The position numbers and the translations under genes are program-made. Source: an uncultured Lentisphaerota bacterium (GTDB lineage Bacteria; Verrucomicrobiota; Lentisphaeria; Victivallales; GWF2-50-93). From it: 32,824 nucleotides of DNA. The stretch lies in contig CAIQLG010000303.1 in assembly GCA_903872565.1 (NCBI GenBank), positions 1 through 32,824 on the forward strand. Direction: 5' to 3'. The notes below the pieces were generated by a model. The model saw only the letters and a program-made list of their open reading frames with translations. It was not told the DNA's origin and did no database searches. Positions 16,967 to 25,330 of this stretch are shown one piece after another (the first letter of the stretch is position 1; each line of letters opens with the position of its first letter).

Positions 16967-17791
16967 ATGAAAAATATGATTTGCGGCATTGTTTTAGTTG
17001 TATTCCTTCTTACGGCTTCCAGATTGTCAGCCACGGGCGAGTCTGAAATGGGATTCGGAACGGAGGTATACCTTCCTGTAGGCTGGACCCGGGCGCAATA
17101 TTTGCCTATGGGAACAGCAACGCAGAATATTGACGTTTTCATCCCTTCCGTCCCGCAATTCGGTGATCCTACAATGCTTGGCACCGCTATGTCAACGGGA
17201 AACGTCTCTGCTAAGAAAATAGTCATTGTCCCGTTCTATCAGAGAATAGCGTTTCTGGAATATGAAGAGTTTCGTGATGAACTTAGGTTTCTGCGTCCTC
17301 TCAAGGAAGAGGATGGGAATCCCGGCAAGGATATCCTGGCTGAGGTAAAACAAGGAGGGAAAACTTTCAATACTGCGTTCGCCCTGGGAGATAAAATAAC
17401 CTATGTCAACAAGGTCTACACAATAGACGAGATCCGGGAATTGACTCCTGAAGAGCAGGAAAAACGCAAGGAGGTGGAGAAAGTCAAGACCAAAGATGTG
17501 ACAGAGGATGAGGAGGCTGCACCAATCCCTTTTGTCATTCTGAAGGCGGAAGACGGTGTCAAGATTCCTGTCCCGTTCAATGTGAACATATCCCCTAGAT
17601 ATTTCAAGCTGACCTTCAAGGATCTGAAAAATGGAAAACTTTTCTATGCTTCATATCCGGGAGACATAAAAATACGCGATAAAAACGGCAAGATCATCGA
17701 GACGTACAAAGTCGGTGGCCTGTATGAAAATGGTGTAGTGCTCGTGGATGCGGGCAATGGAAAACATGGCGTGCCAAAAGCTGCAAAGTAG
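16967..17791 (+). CDS. Putative secreted protein, paralog B
   Basis: ATG 16967 (in ORF 16922..17791): MKNMICGIVLVVFLLTASRLSATGESEMGFGTEVYLPVGW...; C-terminus KLTFKDLKNGKLFYASYPGDIKIRDKNGKIIETYKV parallels paralog A. Both starts are preceded by GATATC. Confidence 0.75.
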   Translation: MKNMICGIVLVVFLLTASRLSATGESEMGFGTEVYLPVGWTRAQYLPMGTATQNIDVFIPSVPQFGDPTMLGTAMSTGNVSAKKIVIVPFYQRIAFLEYEEFRDELRFLRPLKEEDGNPGKDILAEVKQGGKTFNTAFALGDKITYVNKVYTIDEIRELTPEEQEKRKEVEKVKTKDVTEDEEAAPIPFVILKAEDGVKIPVPFNVNISPRYFKLTFKDLKNGKLFYASYPGDIKIRDKNGKIIETYKVGGLYENGVVLVDAGNGKHGVPKAAK

Positions 17792-17895
17792 AAATATACA
17801 CTGAAAACCCAGCCTCGAGAATATATGCCATAGTATTTCCGATTAAGGCATAGGACATATGCCCTAATCAGAAATATGTGGATGAGTATAGTCGC

Positions 17896-17939
17896 AGTAT
17901 CCGGTGGCCTGCCGCCACTCCCCAGAGGGCTGGCGTACT
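17896..17939. repeat. Multi-hairpin intergenic repeat
   Basis: AGTA (17896)/TACT (17936) outer pairing; hairpins GTGGC-CTGCC-GCCAC and CCAG-AGGG-CTGG. Confidence 0.65.
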
Positions 17940-18038
17940 TATGTCTTTTCCCTGCGGGTAAAAAATGCTTTTCGTTTCTGATAGGCTTGAATTGAACTTG
18001 GGTCGAGCTTATAATTGACCCAGTCATAGAGGTATTTT

Positions 18039-19160
18039 ATGGAGACAATTGAAAAGCTCAAAGTCCTTTCGCAGGATTCGCAATACGATCTCGCATGTGC
18101 ATGCGGCACTCGCGATAATGACAGGCGTCACCGTGGCGCACCCGGGAAATGGCTTTATCCCGTAACTCTGCCGGATGGAGGACATTCCGTGTTTCTGAAA
18201 ACACTTCTTTCCAACTGCTGTTCCAACGACTGCAAATACTGCCCGCTCAGGAATGACACGAACGTCCGCAGATGTTCACTTCATCCCGATGAGACGGCAA
18301 AAGTTTTCATGGAATATCTGAAAAGAAAAGAAGTGTTCGGACTGTTCCTTAGTTCCGGAGTCATCGACAACCCCGATTTCACTATGCAGAAGATGAATGA
18401 TACCGTACGGCTCATCCGCAGGAAATACGGGTTCAGGGGCTACATTCATCTCAAGATAATTCCTGGTGCGTCCAATGCCGCCGTTGAAGAGGCCGTATCG
18501 CTTGCTAGTGCGGTGTCTCTGAACATCGAAACGCCTGGTGAAAAACATTTCAAACTCCTGTCCGACAGGAAAAATTATCTTGAAGACATCATTCGTCCTA
18601 TAAAGCTGATGAGCAAGTTGACGGAAAAAGGGCAGAGGCATTATCGAGTGAAATGCACGACACAGTTCATTGTTGGAGCATCCGATGAGAAGGACACAGA
18701 GATCGTAGATTACATGAATGGTCTCTATAATAAACTCAATTTTGACAGGGTTTATTTTTCCGCCTATCAGCAGGGGCTTGGAAATCCTGATATTCCCGGA
18801 GAACGCAAGACGCTTTTCGACGGAGATGACCTATTTGTAAGGGAGCACAGGCTGTACCAGGTTGATTTTCTCCTGAGGAAATATGGATTCCAGAAGAATG
18901 AGATCATTTATGAGGCTTCGGGAAACCTCAGCTTGGAAAAAGATCCGAAGCAATTATGGGCGGAGAGGCATCCTGAATTCTTCCCTGTGAGAATCAACAG
19001 TGCGGATCGGGAAGCGCTTCTCAGAATTCCCGGGCTCGGGCTAGAGAGGGTATCAAGCATATTGAAACTCAGGAAGCAATCGCGTATCCGCGATCTTGCG
19101 ACTCTGAACGTAAAGGGAAAAACCCTTGCCAAGGCTTGCAAGTTTGTGACGTTTGAGTAA
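18039..19160 (+). CDS. Putative DNA modification/repair radical SAM protein (TIGR03916-like) with C-terminal HhH
   Basis: LLSNCCSNDCKYCPLRND (CxxxCxxC), FLSSGVIDNPDFTMQKM, YFSAYQQ, C-terminal helix-hairpin-helix INSADREALLRIPGLGLERVSSILKLRK. Confidence 0.88.
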   Translation: METIEKLKVLSQDSQYDLACACGTRDNDRRHRGAPGKWLYPVTLPDGGHSVFLKTLLSNCCSNDCKYCPLRNDTNVRRCSLHPDETAKVFMEYLKRKEVFGLFLSSGVIDNPDFTMQKMNDTVRLIRRKYGFRGYIHLKIIPGASNAAVEEAVSLASAVSLNIETPGEKHFKLLSDRKNYLEDIIRPIKLMSKLTEKGQRHYRVKCTTQFIVGASDEKDTEIVDYMNGLYNKLNFDRVYFSAYQQGLGNPDIPGERKTLFDGDDLFVREHRLYQVDFLLRKYGFQKNEIIYEASGNLSLEKDPKQLWAERHPEFFPVRINSADREALLRIPGLGLERVSSILKLRKQSRIRDLATLNVKGKTLAKACKFVTFE

Positions 19161-19201
19161 TGGCAAGTTGCAATCAATGGGCTAGTAATGCTCTCTTAAA
19201 T

Positions 19202-19253
19202 GTAGCCGCCTCCATGTTGGAGGCGACTGCACGGCCAACATGGCCGTGGCTAC
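19202..19253. repeat. Three-way-junction intergenic repeat (GTAGCC...GGCTAC)
   Basis: GTAGCC/GGCTAC outer stem; hairpins GCCTCCA-TGT-TGGAGGC and ACGGCCA-ACA-TGGCCGT, all perfect; loops TGT/ACA are complementary. Confidence 0.85.
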
Positions 19254-19330
19254 AAGATTAATTGCGAATAGAACGCTACTTTGTATAAGGTTTGAATGTG
19301 GTCGTTTATTGAATACTCAGAATTTCGCAT

Positions 19331-19354
19331 CATTAGCGTGTTTCGCGGGCAAAA
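19331..19354 (-). repeat. Dispersed short repeat copy (TTTTGCCCGCGAAACACGCTAATG on - strand)
   Basis: Matches 29785-29807 (TTTTGCCCGCGAAACACGCCAAT) with a single mismatch over 23 nt. Confidence 0.75.
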
Positions 19355-19360
19355 TAGAAT

Positions 19361-20374
19361 TTATTCTTTGGAGAGTATCCGCATTTTTGCGAGTGCGAAC
19401 TGGAAAATCCGTTCCACGGCCTTTGTATCGGTATGGTAGCCGGAGGTTTTACTCGTTTCCTGCCGCATAACTACAATATCCATTTCCCCCTCGTCTTTCC
19501 ATTCTGTCGTGATTTTTGGAACTGGGATTGAAATTAAACTGATCAAGAACGATGCCGGTTTTTCTGGCGGCTCGGCGGATTTTGAGGATTCAATTTTTTT
19601 CCTCATACCGAATTCGTTTTTCGCCACGAGCACACAGTAGAGATATGGAAAGTCATTTCCCTGTACATTGTTCAGGACGACCTGGATCTGAAGTCCATAG
19701 AACGAACTTCCGAGCGAAGGTTTCTGGAGAATCAGCTTGGCATCTGTCGGAATTTCTCCTTTTTCCGCCTTTGCGATCTCGATCTGGACATTCATCGCTT
19801 CATCTTTGTCCTTCATTTTTTCCCAGATGGAATAGACATACAGGAGGTTTTGGACTTTGACGACCAGCTTGTCGTTAGTGAGGATTCTGCGGACACCTGT
19901 AACCCAGTGGGGAAACAGCAGAACTACGCCATCAACGACAACAAGAAATCCAAGCAGAGGATATCCACATCCACACAGGATGATAAACAAAATTGCAAAA
20001 AATACGGCGACGGCGAGGAGCATCAGGAAGCCTCTGCCACATGTGATGTCGATCATGCTCTGATCCCAGGTTTTTGTTTTATTAGAGACTGCCACAATTT
20101 TCTCAAGCTGTTCCTTGTCGCCGGCGCGCCACTCTTTTTTATTGCTCTGTTTTTCCGGGATATTGGTGTATCCTTTTACAACTCCGAGCAATGATGCCGC
20201 CAGCAGAAGCATGGCACCCATAGGTATCCCTAGTATAAACCGGTTCAATAGGATCTGGACAAGAAACCCTGTGACAAGGATCAAGATTATGGACACAAGC
20301 CTGGTGTTGTAGGGCATTGATTTAGCAATGGAGAATTTGATTTCGCCGCGGCGTCTTGGATCAGGCAACAGCAT
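19361..20374 (-). CDS. Uncharacterised multi-TM membrane protein, third gene of the rSAM operon
   Basis: ORF track starts at 20596, but the ATG at 20374 with RBS GGAAGGAGGGAAT-ATG fits better; it overlaps the rSAM 3' end by 14 nt. TM segments (LVSIILILVTGFLVQILL, GAMLLLAASLLGVV, LMLLAVAVFFAILFIILCGCG...). Confidence 0.7.
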   Translation of the reverse strand: MLLPDPRRRGEIKFSIAKSMPYNTRLVSIILILVTGFLVQILLNRFILGIPMGAMLLLAASLLGVVKGYTNIPEKQSNKKEWRAGDKEQLEKIVAVSNKTKTWDQSMIDITCGRGFLMLLAVAVFFAILFIILCGCGYPLLGFLVVVDGVVLLFPHWVTGVRRILTNDKLVVKVQNLLYVYSIWEKMKDKDEAMNVQIEIAKAEKGEIPTDAKLILQKPSLGSSFYGLQIQVVLNNVQGNDFPYLYCVLVAKNEFGMRKKIESSKSAEPPEKPASFLISLISIPVPKITTEWKDEGEMDIVVMRQETSKTSGYHTDTKAVERIFQFALAKMRILSKE

Positions 20375-21695
20375 ATTCCCTCCTTCCCTGCAATTCACCG
20401 GTTCCCACCGCAGTCCAATAAAGGGGGCAGGCACCGGCGCAGGCGGTGAATTTTCCGCATCCGGAACATTCCTCCGGCGCATATTCCTTACGTCTGAAAA
20501 AGAGCGATGTAGTAGAATTCCACACTTCCTCGAAAGGCTTCCGAAGAAGATTTCCGACGGGCTGTGAATAGCTCGAGCAGGGCAGGACATCGCCATTCGG
20601 AGCGATGCTCAGAAGTCCGTCGCACGCGGCACAGCTCTTGTTTCCCAATCCTTCGGCAAGCGGATTGAAAATGCACATTGGAGTCGGCGAATACCACATG
20701 AATTCCACTCCGAGTTTTCTCGCGGCATTGCGTGCGGGTTCGACAAAAGACCATATTTTGCTGTATGATATCTGAAGCTCGCGTCCGGATGCGCTTCCCG
20801 CCGGAATTACCATGTTCATTGACATCCGCGCCATTCCAATTTTGGCCACAAACTTCACAAGATCAACAAGATGCTCCGCATTCCGTGAATTTACAGTCGT
20901 GTTTGTATGCACGTGTATGTTGGCATCTTTCAATGATGAAATTCCTTTCAATGTCTTTTCGAAGGATCCGGAGACTCCTGTGAGAGAATCGTGAGTTTCC
21001 GCTGTCGGCCCCTCGATCGAGATCTGTGCCGAATTTAGTCCCGCATCATGGAGCCGCCCTGCCAGATCATTCCCGGCGAGAAGGGTTCCATTGCTTATGA
21101 GATTCACTCTAAGCCCGGCTTTTTTTGCGCCTGCGACAAGTTCCACTATGTCCTTGCGCAGAAGTGGTTCTCCACCGGTGAAGCTTATGGAAGGCACTTG
21201 TGCGTCTTTTCGGATCACCTTGAAAATTTTGAGCAGTTCCCTGATGGACATTTCGGAGTCGCCGCCCTCTTTCTTCTGGCATCCGCAGGCGGCATAGCAG
21301 AATGCGCATTTGAGATTGCATCTGTATGTGACCGCGACCTCCGAGAGAACCGGAAGCAGGTTGAAAGATCCGGTATGCGGCACAGTTTGAACCGCCTTTC
21401 GTTTCTGTCCTTCGCCAAGGCACCCTGTCATCAGACTGCGAAAATCGCAGAGGAAATAGAACAGATCCATTTTCCTTTCCGCGTTGTCCCCAAGCCCTTT
21501 TAGTATCTCGTCTATTGAACGGCCGTCTTTCAGAAGTCGCAGAACTGTGAGTCCTGTCCGGTTCAATTTGACTGCCTTGTTCGGCAGGATGATAAGAAGA
21601 TCGTCGGCCTTGCGGACATCAAAATGTGGACGTATGTGCGAGAAATAGTCGTCAACCCAGCAGAAGTCATTTTCACTGTCGGATTTATAGTTCAA
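20361..21695 (-). CDS. Radical SAM/SPASM protein with N-terminal PqqD-like (RRE-like) region; putative peptide/protein maturase
   Basis: TYRCNLKCAFCYAACG (CxxxCxxC), SFTGGEPLLRKDI, SPASM-like CAACDGLLSIAPNGDVLPCSSY...CSGCGKFTACAGACPLYW. N-terminus PNKAVKLNRTGLTVLRLLKDGRSIDEILKGL resembles PqqD. Likely TTG start at 21695 with RBS GGAGGT, overlapping the upstream stop. Confidence 0.88.
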   Translation of the reverse strand: MNYKSDSENDFCWVDDYFSHIRPHFDVRKADDLLIILPNKAVKLNRTGLTVLRLLKDGRSIDEILKGLGDNAERKMDLFYFLCDFRSLMTGCLGEGQKRKAVQTVPHTGSFNLLPVLSEVAVTYRCNLKCAFCYAACGCQKKEGGDSEMSIRELLKIFKVIRKDAQVPSISFTGGEPLLRKDIVELVAGAKKAGLRVNLISNGTLLAGNDLAGRLHDAGLNSAQISIEGPTAETHDSLTGVSGSFEKTLKGISSLKDANIHVHTNTTVNSRNAEHLVDLVKFVAKIGMARMSMNMVIPAGSASGRELQISYSKIWSFVEPARNAARKLGVEFMWYSPTPMCIFNPLAEGLGNKSCAACDGLLSIAPNGDVLPCSSYSQPVGNLLRKPFEEVWNSTTSLFFRRKEYAPEECSGCGKFTACAGACPLYWTAVGTGELQGRREYAVA

Positions 21696-23398
21696 TGTGC
21701 ACCTCCGCTGACACAGGCCGAGTGGCATGCGGAATGGCATGCCGAATGACAGGCCGAGTGGCACGCCGAGTGGCACGCCGAATGGCAGGCGTCGTGGCAG
21801 GCCGAATGCACGAAACATCCCTGATAGCAGGCAGGGTTTTCCATAAAGCTCTGATAATTCCCGACATCTCCAATTATCGTTTTCACACTCTCCTGTGTTG
21901 CAATTGGAATACGATAAAATGTGTTATGCCGGCTCCCGCCCGAGTTGAGTAGATCGTAGTAGAACCAACGTTCATAATAGTCATTCGTGAAAGTTTTACC
22001 GGGCCTTGCGGAATCGTCTTCCTCCGACTCGATGACTGGCTTTTTGTCGAAGGCATCCTTGAACTTGCGCCTGTAATACTCCTTTGTGGGCTCGATGTCG
22101 GAATCCCAACTGTTTTTTTGCATTTCATCCACCATCTGTCCGATCAGAGCTTTCACTTTTACGGGATCAAGTTTGCCGTCGGTTCCTACCGCATTCAGAA
22201 GTGACGATTCGAATTTGTCCTTGACGCAATTGGCATCTAGGACATCAATACTTCCATTTTCGTGAAGATTGAGCACTCCCTGTCTTTGAAGTTTGCCCAG
22301 CATTATGTTGAGTATCTGGTTCACAGGCAAGCCTATGAAGAGGGCGGCCTCGAGGACTGAAAGCTTGGCGACTTGTCCCTCATTCCTGAAAGTTGTCATT
22401 ATTATTTTTGGCGGGGTCCAGTCCTGATCCACCCAGCTTATATCCGAAAGTCCGTCCGCAGCCTTGAGCATGCTCCTGTGCTTGGCAGCGATAATCAGAA
22501 AGAATATGACTCCTATGATGACTGCGAACACGATAAGTATTACCATTGAATATAAGCGGATATTGTTTTGTCCCTTCTGGTGGAATGGGATGGGAATTAG
22601 TGTGTTTTGGCCAGACTCAGTCTCCGGGGTATCTTCGATAAGTGGAGTTGTTGGGTTCGGAGAGGGTGGTATCGACAATTCAGGTCCGAAAATCGAAGCA
22701 TCAACATATTCCTGGACTTGGAGATGTCCCTTCGCCGGAACATTTTCCCAATGTATCAACTGCATCAGCCAGAATTTCTGGCCGGACTCGGCCGCGCTGT
22801 AATCCATCTTATATTGCGAGTTCATCCATTTTTCAGTCAAGATCTTCTGGGAAAGTTCTTCTCGTGTCGCAGTGCCGTTGGGAAGTTCCATCGGCCAGTA
22901 TATTTTCAATGTGTAGTGCCCAAGAGGATCTTCCCATTGGGCGGGTGCCCAGTTGAAGACCGCAAGATTCCGATTGCCGGAGTCCTTCGTCGGTGCCAGA
23001 TTGCCCGATGCCACAAAATCTGTTCCATAGGTGAAAGTGTAGATAATCCTGCCGTTTTTGACGGCCGCGCCATCCGCAAGAACAATGTCATATTTGTCTG
23101 AACTCACAGGCGTGATAGAAAGTCCATATTTTCTGTTGTTAGAATCTGTCGCATGGCATTTTTCCGGATCGAAATGCGGGGTGCCGGTGAATCCCTCGAA
23201 ATAGAAACCGTGCAGGCTGAATCCCTGCGGATTTATGGCTACATGATATACGATCGTGGCCTTGCCGTCAGGACGGAGAGAGACATCAACCTCGATAAAT
23301 TCCCAGCTAACCGCCCTGGATCCAATCGAACAGAAGATTAGCAGGAAAAGTATGGAAACTGTTTTCACGGATAGAATGTTTTGCAGTTTTACCAGCAT
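21692..23398 (-). CDS. DUF2207-like membrane protein with Cys/His repeat tail VHSA-CHDA-(CHSA)6-CVSGGAH
   Basis: 568 aa. Signal-like N-terminus, extracytoplasmic beta-rich domain (SLRPDGKATIVYHVAINPQGFSLHGFYFEGFTG...), TM YSMVILIVFAVIIGVIFFLIIAA, cytoplasmic region, Cys/His tail. Confidence 0.8.
   Translation of the reverse strand: MLVKLQNILSVKTVSILFLLIFCSIGSRAVSWEFIEVDVSLRPDGKATIVYHVAINPQGFSLHGFYFEGFTGTPHFDPEKCHATDSNNRKYGLSITPVSSDKYDIVLADGAAVKNGRIIYTFTYGTDFVASGNLAPTKDSGNRNLAVFNWAPAQWEDPLGHYTLKIYWPMELPNGTATREELSQKILTEKWMNSQYKMDYSAAESGQKFWLMQLIHWENVPAKGHLQVQEYVDASIFGPELSIPPSPNPTTPLIEDTPETESGQNTLIPIPFHQKGQNNIRLYSMVILIVFAVIIGVIFFLIIAAKHRSMLKAADGLSDISWVDQDWTPPKIIMTTFRNEGQVAKLSVLEAALFIGLPVNQILNIMLGKLQRQGVLNLHENGSIDVLDANCVKDKFESSLLNAVGTDGKLDPVKVKALIGQMVDEMQKNSWDSDIEPTKEYYRRKFKDAFDKKPVIESEEDDSARPGKTFTNDYYERWFYYDLLNSGGSRHNTFYRIPIATQESVKTIIGDVGNYQSFMENPACYQGCFVHSACHDACHSACHSACHSACHSACHSACHSACVSGGAH
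21713..21811 (-). repeat. 12-bp tandem coding repeat encoding Cys-His-Ser-Ala units
   Basis: Units on + strand of type TGGCAnGCCGAr; six CHSA, one CHDA and one VHSA tetrapeptides with synonymous codon variation. Confidence 0.93.
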
Positions 23399-23728
23399 CT
23401 GAACCTCTTTAAAATCTTAAAATAGACTGGACATACAGTAGTTTCGTTAAACGAAAAGTCAATCCTGCCATGCTGGCTAGTACTTGTGTTATCTCAGTAA
23501 ACCCGCTAAAAGGCATTTGATTTTATGTTGCTGCAGGTTTAAATACGGCGTCTATGCTATTTGGCGCAGCGAATCTTTTGCCGCACCCGGACAAGGGGAT
23601 CAGCGAGAAAGCCAAGCATTTTGCGATTTTTTGTCTCTCGGGCAAAAATCTATTTCATTGAATTGTCTAGAATAAGGGCTATTTTTACCCCTTAGATTAT
23701 TTAAGAAACCTAAGAGGAAACATTCACT

Positions 23729-25330
23729 ATGAATTCAAAGATGCTAGAAGAGAGAAAGAAAAAATATTGTCTGACCGATGGAACCATAGGATTTTCAATT
23801 GATGTGGCGGGAATGGATTTTAAGGATGAAGATCTCAATGCGCTTTCCGCGAAATTCGCAGACGCCCACAAGGAGATGATAAGAATAGAGAGTGGCGAGA
23901 TCAAGAACCCCGACGAAAACCGGAAGGTCACGCATTTCACCGACAGGGCCGTTTATCCCGGAACATCGCTTTTCGCGGATATCCAGAATTTTGCAGAGGA
24001 GCTCAGAACAGGGCTGATAAAAGGATGCACTGGAAAGGCTATCGAGAACGCCGTGATAAACGGGATCGGCGGTTCCGCCCTTGGCCCACAGCTCATCCAG
24101 AACGCCATAAGAGGGCCGTACTGGAACGAACTTCCGGCAAAAAAAAGAAAAGGCTTTCTTAGAATATATTTTCTCGACAATACCGACACGGCGGAACTAA
24201 AAGATCTTCTTGATGCAGTCGAACTCGACAAGACAATATTGATAAGCATTTCCAAGTCGGGTGGCACGCAGGAAACCAAAAACAACATGATCGCCTTCAG
24301 GGACATCTACTCTAAGAACAATCTTGATTTTGCGAAACACTCATGCGCCGTCACAATGATAGGAAGCGAACTCGACAAGTACTCGAAGGCTGAAAACTGG
24401 CTCAGAGTGTTCCCACTGGCTGACTCAATAGGGGGAAGAACCAGCGAGACGAGTGTCGTCGGGCATCTCCCGGCCGCGCTCGCCGGAATTGATTTCAAGT
24501 CGTTCCTCCAGGGCGCCTGCCACATGGATGCCTGGACAAGGGAGCCGGACTTCAGAATAAATCCCTCCTACCTCCTTGCCGCAATGTGGTTCATCGCCGG
24601 GAAGGGCAAGGGTGACAAGAACATGGTCATAGTGCCGTATTCCGACCGTCTCATCCTGCTGTCCAGATATCTCCAGCAGCTTGTGATGGAAAGTCTTGGT
24701 AAGGAAAAAGATCTGGATGGCAAGACTGTCCATCAGGGATTGAACGTCTTCGGCAACAAGGGCGGGACCGACGCCCACGCTTTCATACAGCAGCTCAACG
24801 ATGGCAGAAACGACTTCTTCGTGACTTTCATAGAGGTGCTGAAGGACTTCATCAATATTCCGATCGAGGAAAACATCTCGATGAGCGACTACCTCCATGG
24901 TTTCCTTTGCGGGCTGTCGAACGCGCTGCTCGGCAAGGACAGAGAGGTGATCAGGATGAGCGTGAGAGAGATGAATGAATTCAACCTGGGGCTTCTAATC
25001 GCGCTTTACGAGAGAGCCGTCGCATACTACGCAGAACTTGTGCATATCAATGCCTTCCATCAGCCGGGTGTCCAGGCTTACAAGCTTGCGAGCAAAAGCA
25101 TAATATCACTCACAAAAGACATCCAGGTGGCGCTCCGCTCCATCGGCCAATTCAGTGGGACAGCAAAGGAACTTCTCGCCAAGGCAGGGCTGAAGGCGCA
25201 AGCCTCCGAGGCGGAGGGAATCCTTGCGAAATTCGCGGAAAATTCCAGCCTGAGGAAATTCAATGGATTCAAGATCACCCGGGAATGGAACGATGAAAAG
25301 GGCTGGGTCTATGAGATCACAGTCCTGTGA
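23729..25330 (+). CDS. pgi: Glucose-6-phosphate isomerase
   Basis: 533 aa. GIGGSALGPQLI, ISKSGGTQETKNNM, SIGGRTSETSVVG, VHQGLNVFGNKGGTDAHAFIQQL, AFHQPGVQAYK. Confidence 0.95.
   Translation: MNSKMLEERKKKYCLTDGTIGFSIDVAGMDFKDEDLNALSAKFADAHKEMIRIESGEIKNPDENRKVTHFTDRAVYPGTSLFADIQNFAEELRTGLIKGCTGKAIENAVINGIGGSALGPQLIQNAIRGPYWNELPAKKRKGFLRIYFLDNTDTAELKDLLDAVELDKTILISISKSGGTQETKNNMIAFRDIYSKNNLDFAKHSCAVTMIGSELDKYSKAENWLRVFPLADSIGGRTSETSVVGHLPAALAGIDFKSFLQGACHMDAWTREPDFRINPSYLLAAMWFIAGKGKGDKNMVIVPYSDRLILLSRYLQQLVMESLGKEKDLDGKTVHQGLNVFGNKGGTDAHAFIQQLNDGRNDFFVTFIEVLKDFINIPIEENISMSDYLHGFLCGLSNALLGKDREVIRMSVREMNEFNLGLLIALYERAVAYYAELVHINAFHQPGVQAYKLASKSIISLTKDIQVALRSIGQFSGTAKELLAKAGLKAQASEAEGILAKFAENSSLRKFNGFKITREWNDEKGWVYEITVL

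Noticed and set aside
17644-18027. Minus-strand ORF containing SGGRPPDTATI
   Set aside because: Covers the structured intergenic repeat and the antisense of paralog B; spurious.
21696-21818. N-terminal extension of the rSAM ORF (MFRAFGLPRRLPFGVPLGVPLGLSFGMPFRMPLGL...)
   Set aside because: It is an out-of-frame translation of the CHSA tandem repeat; the TTG at 21695 with RBS GGAGGT is the more plausible start.
21626-21952. Plus-strand ORF with RVARRVARRMAG repeats
   Set aside because: Antisense reading of the CHSA coding repeat; no independent support.
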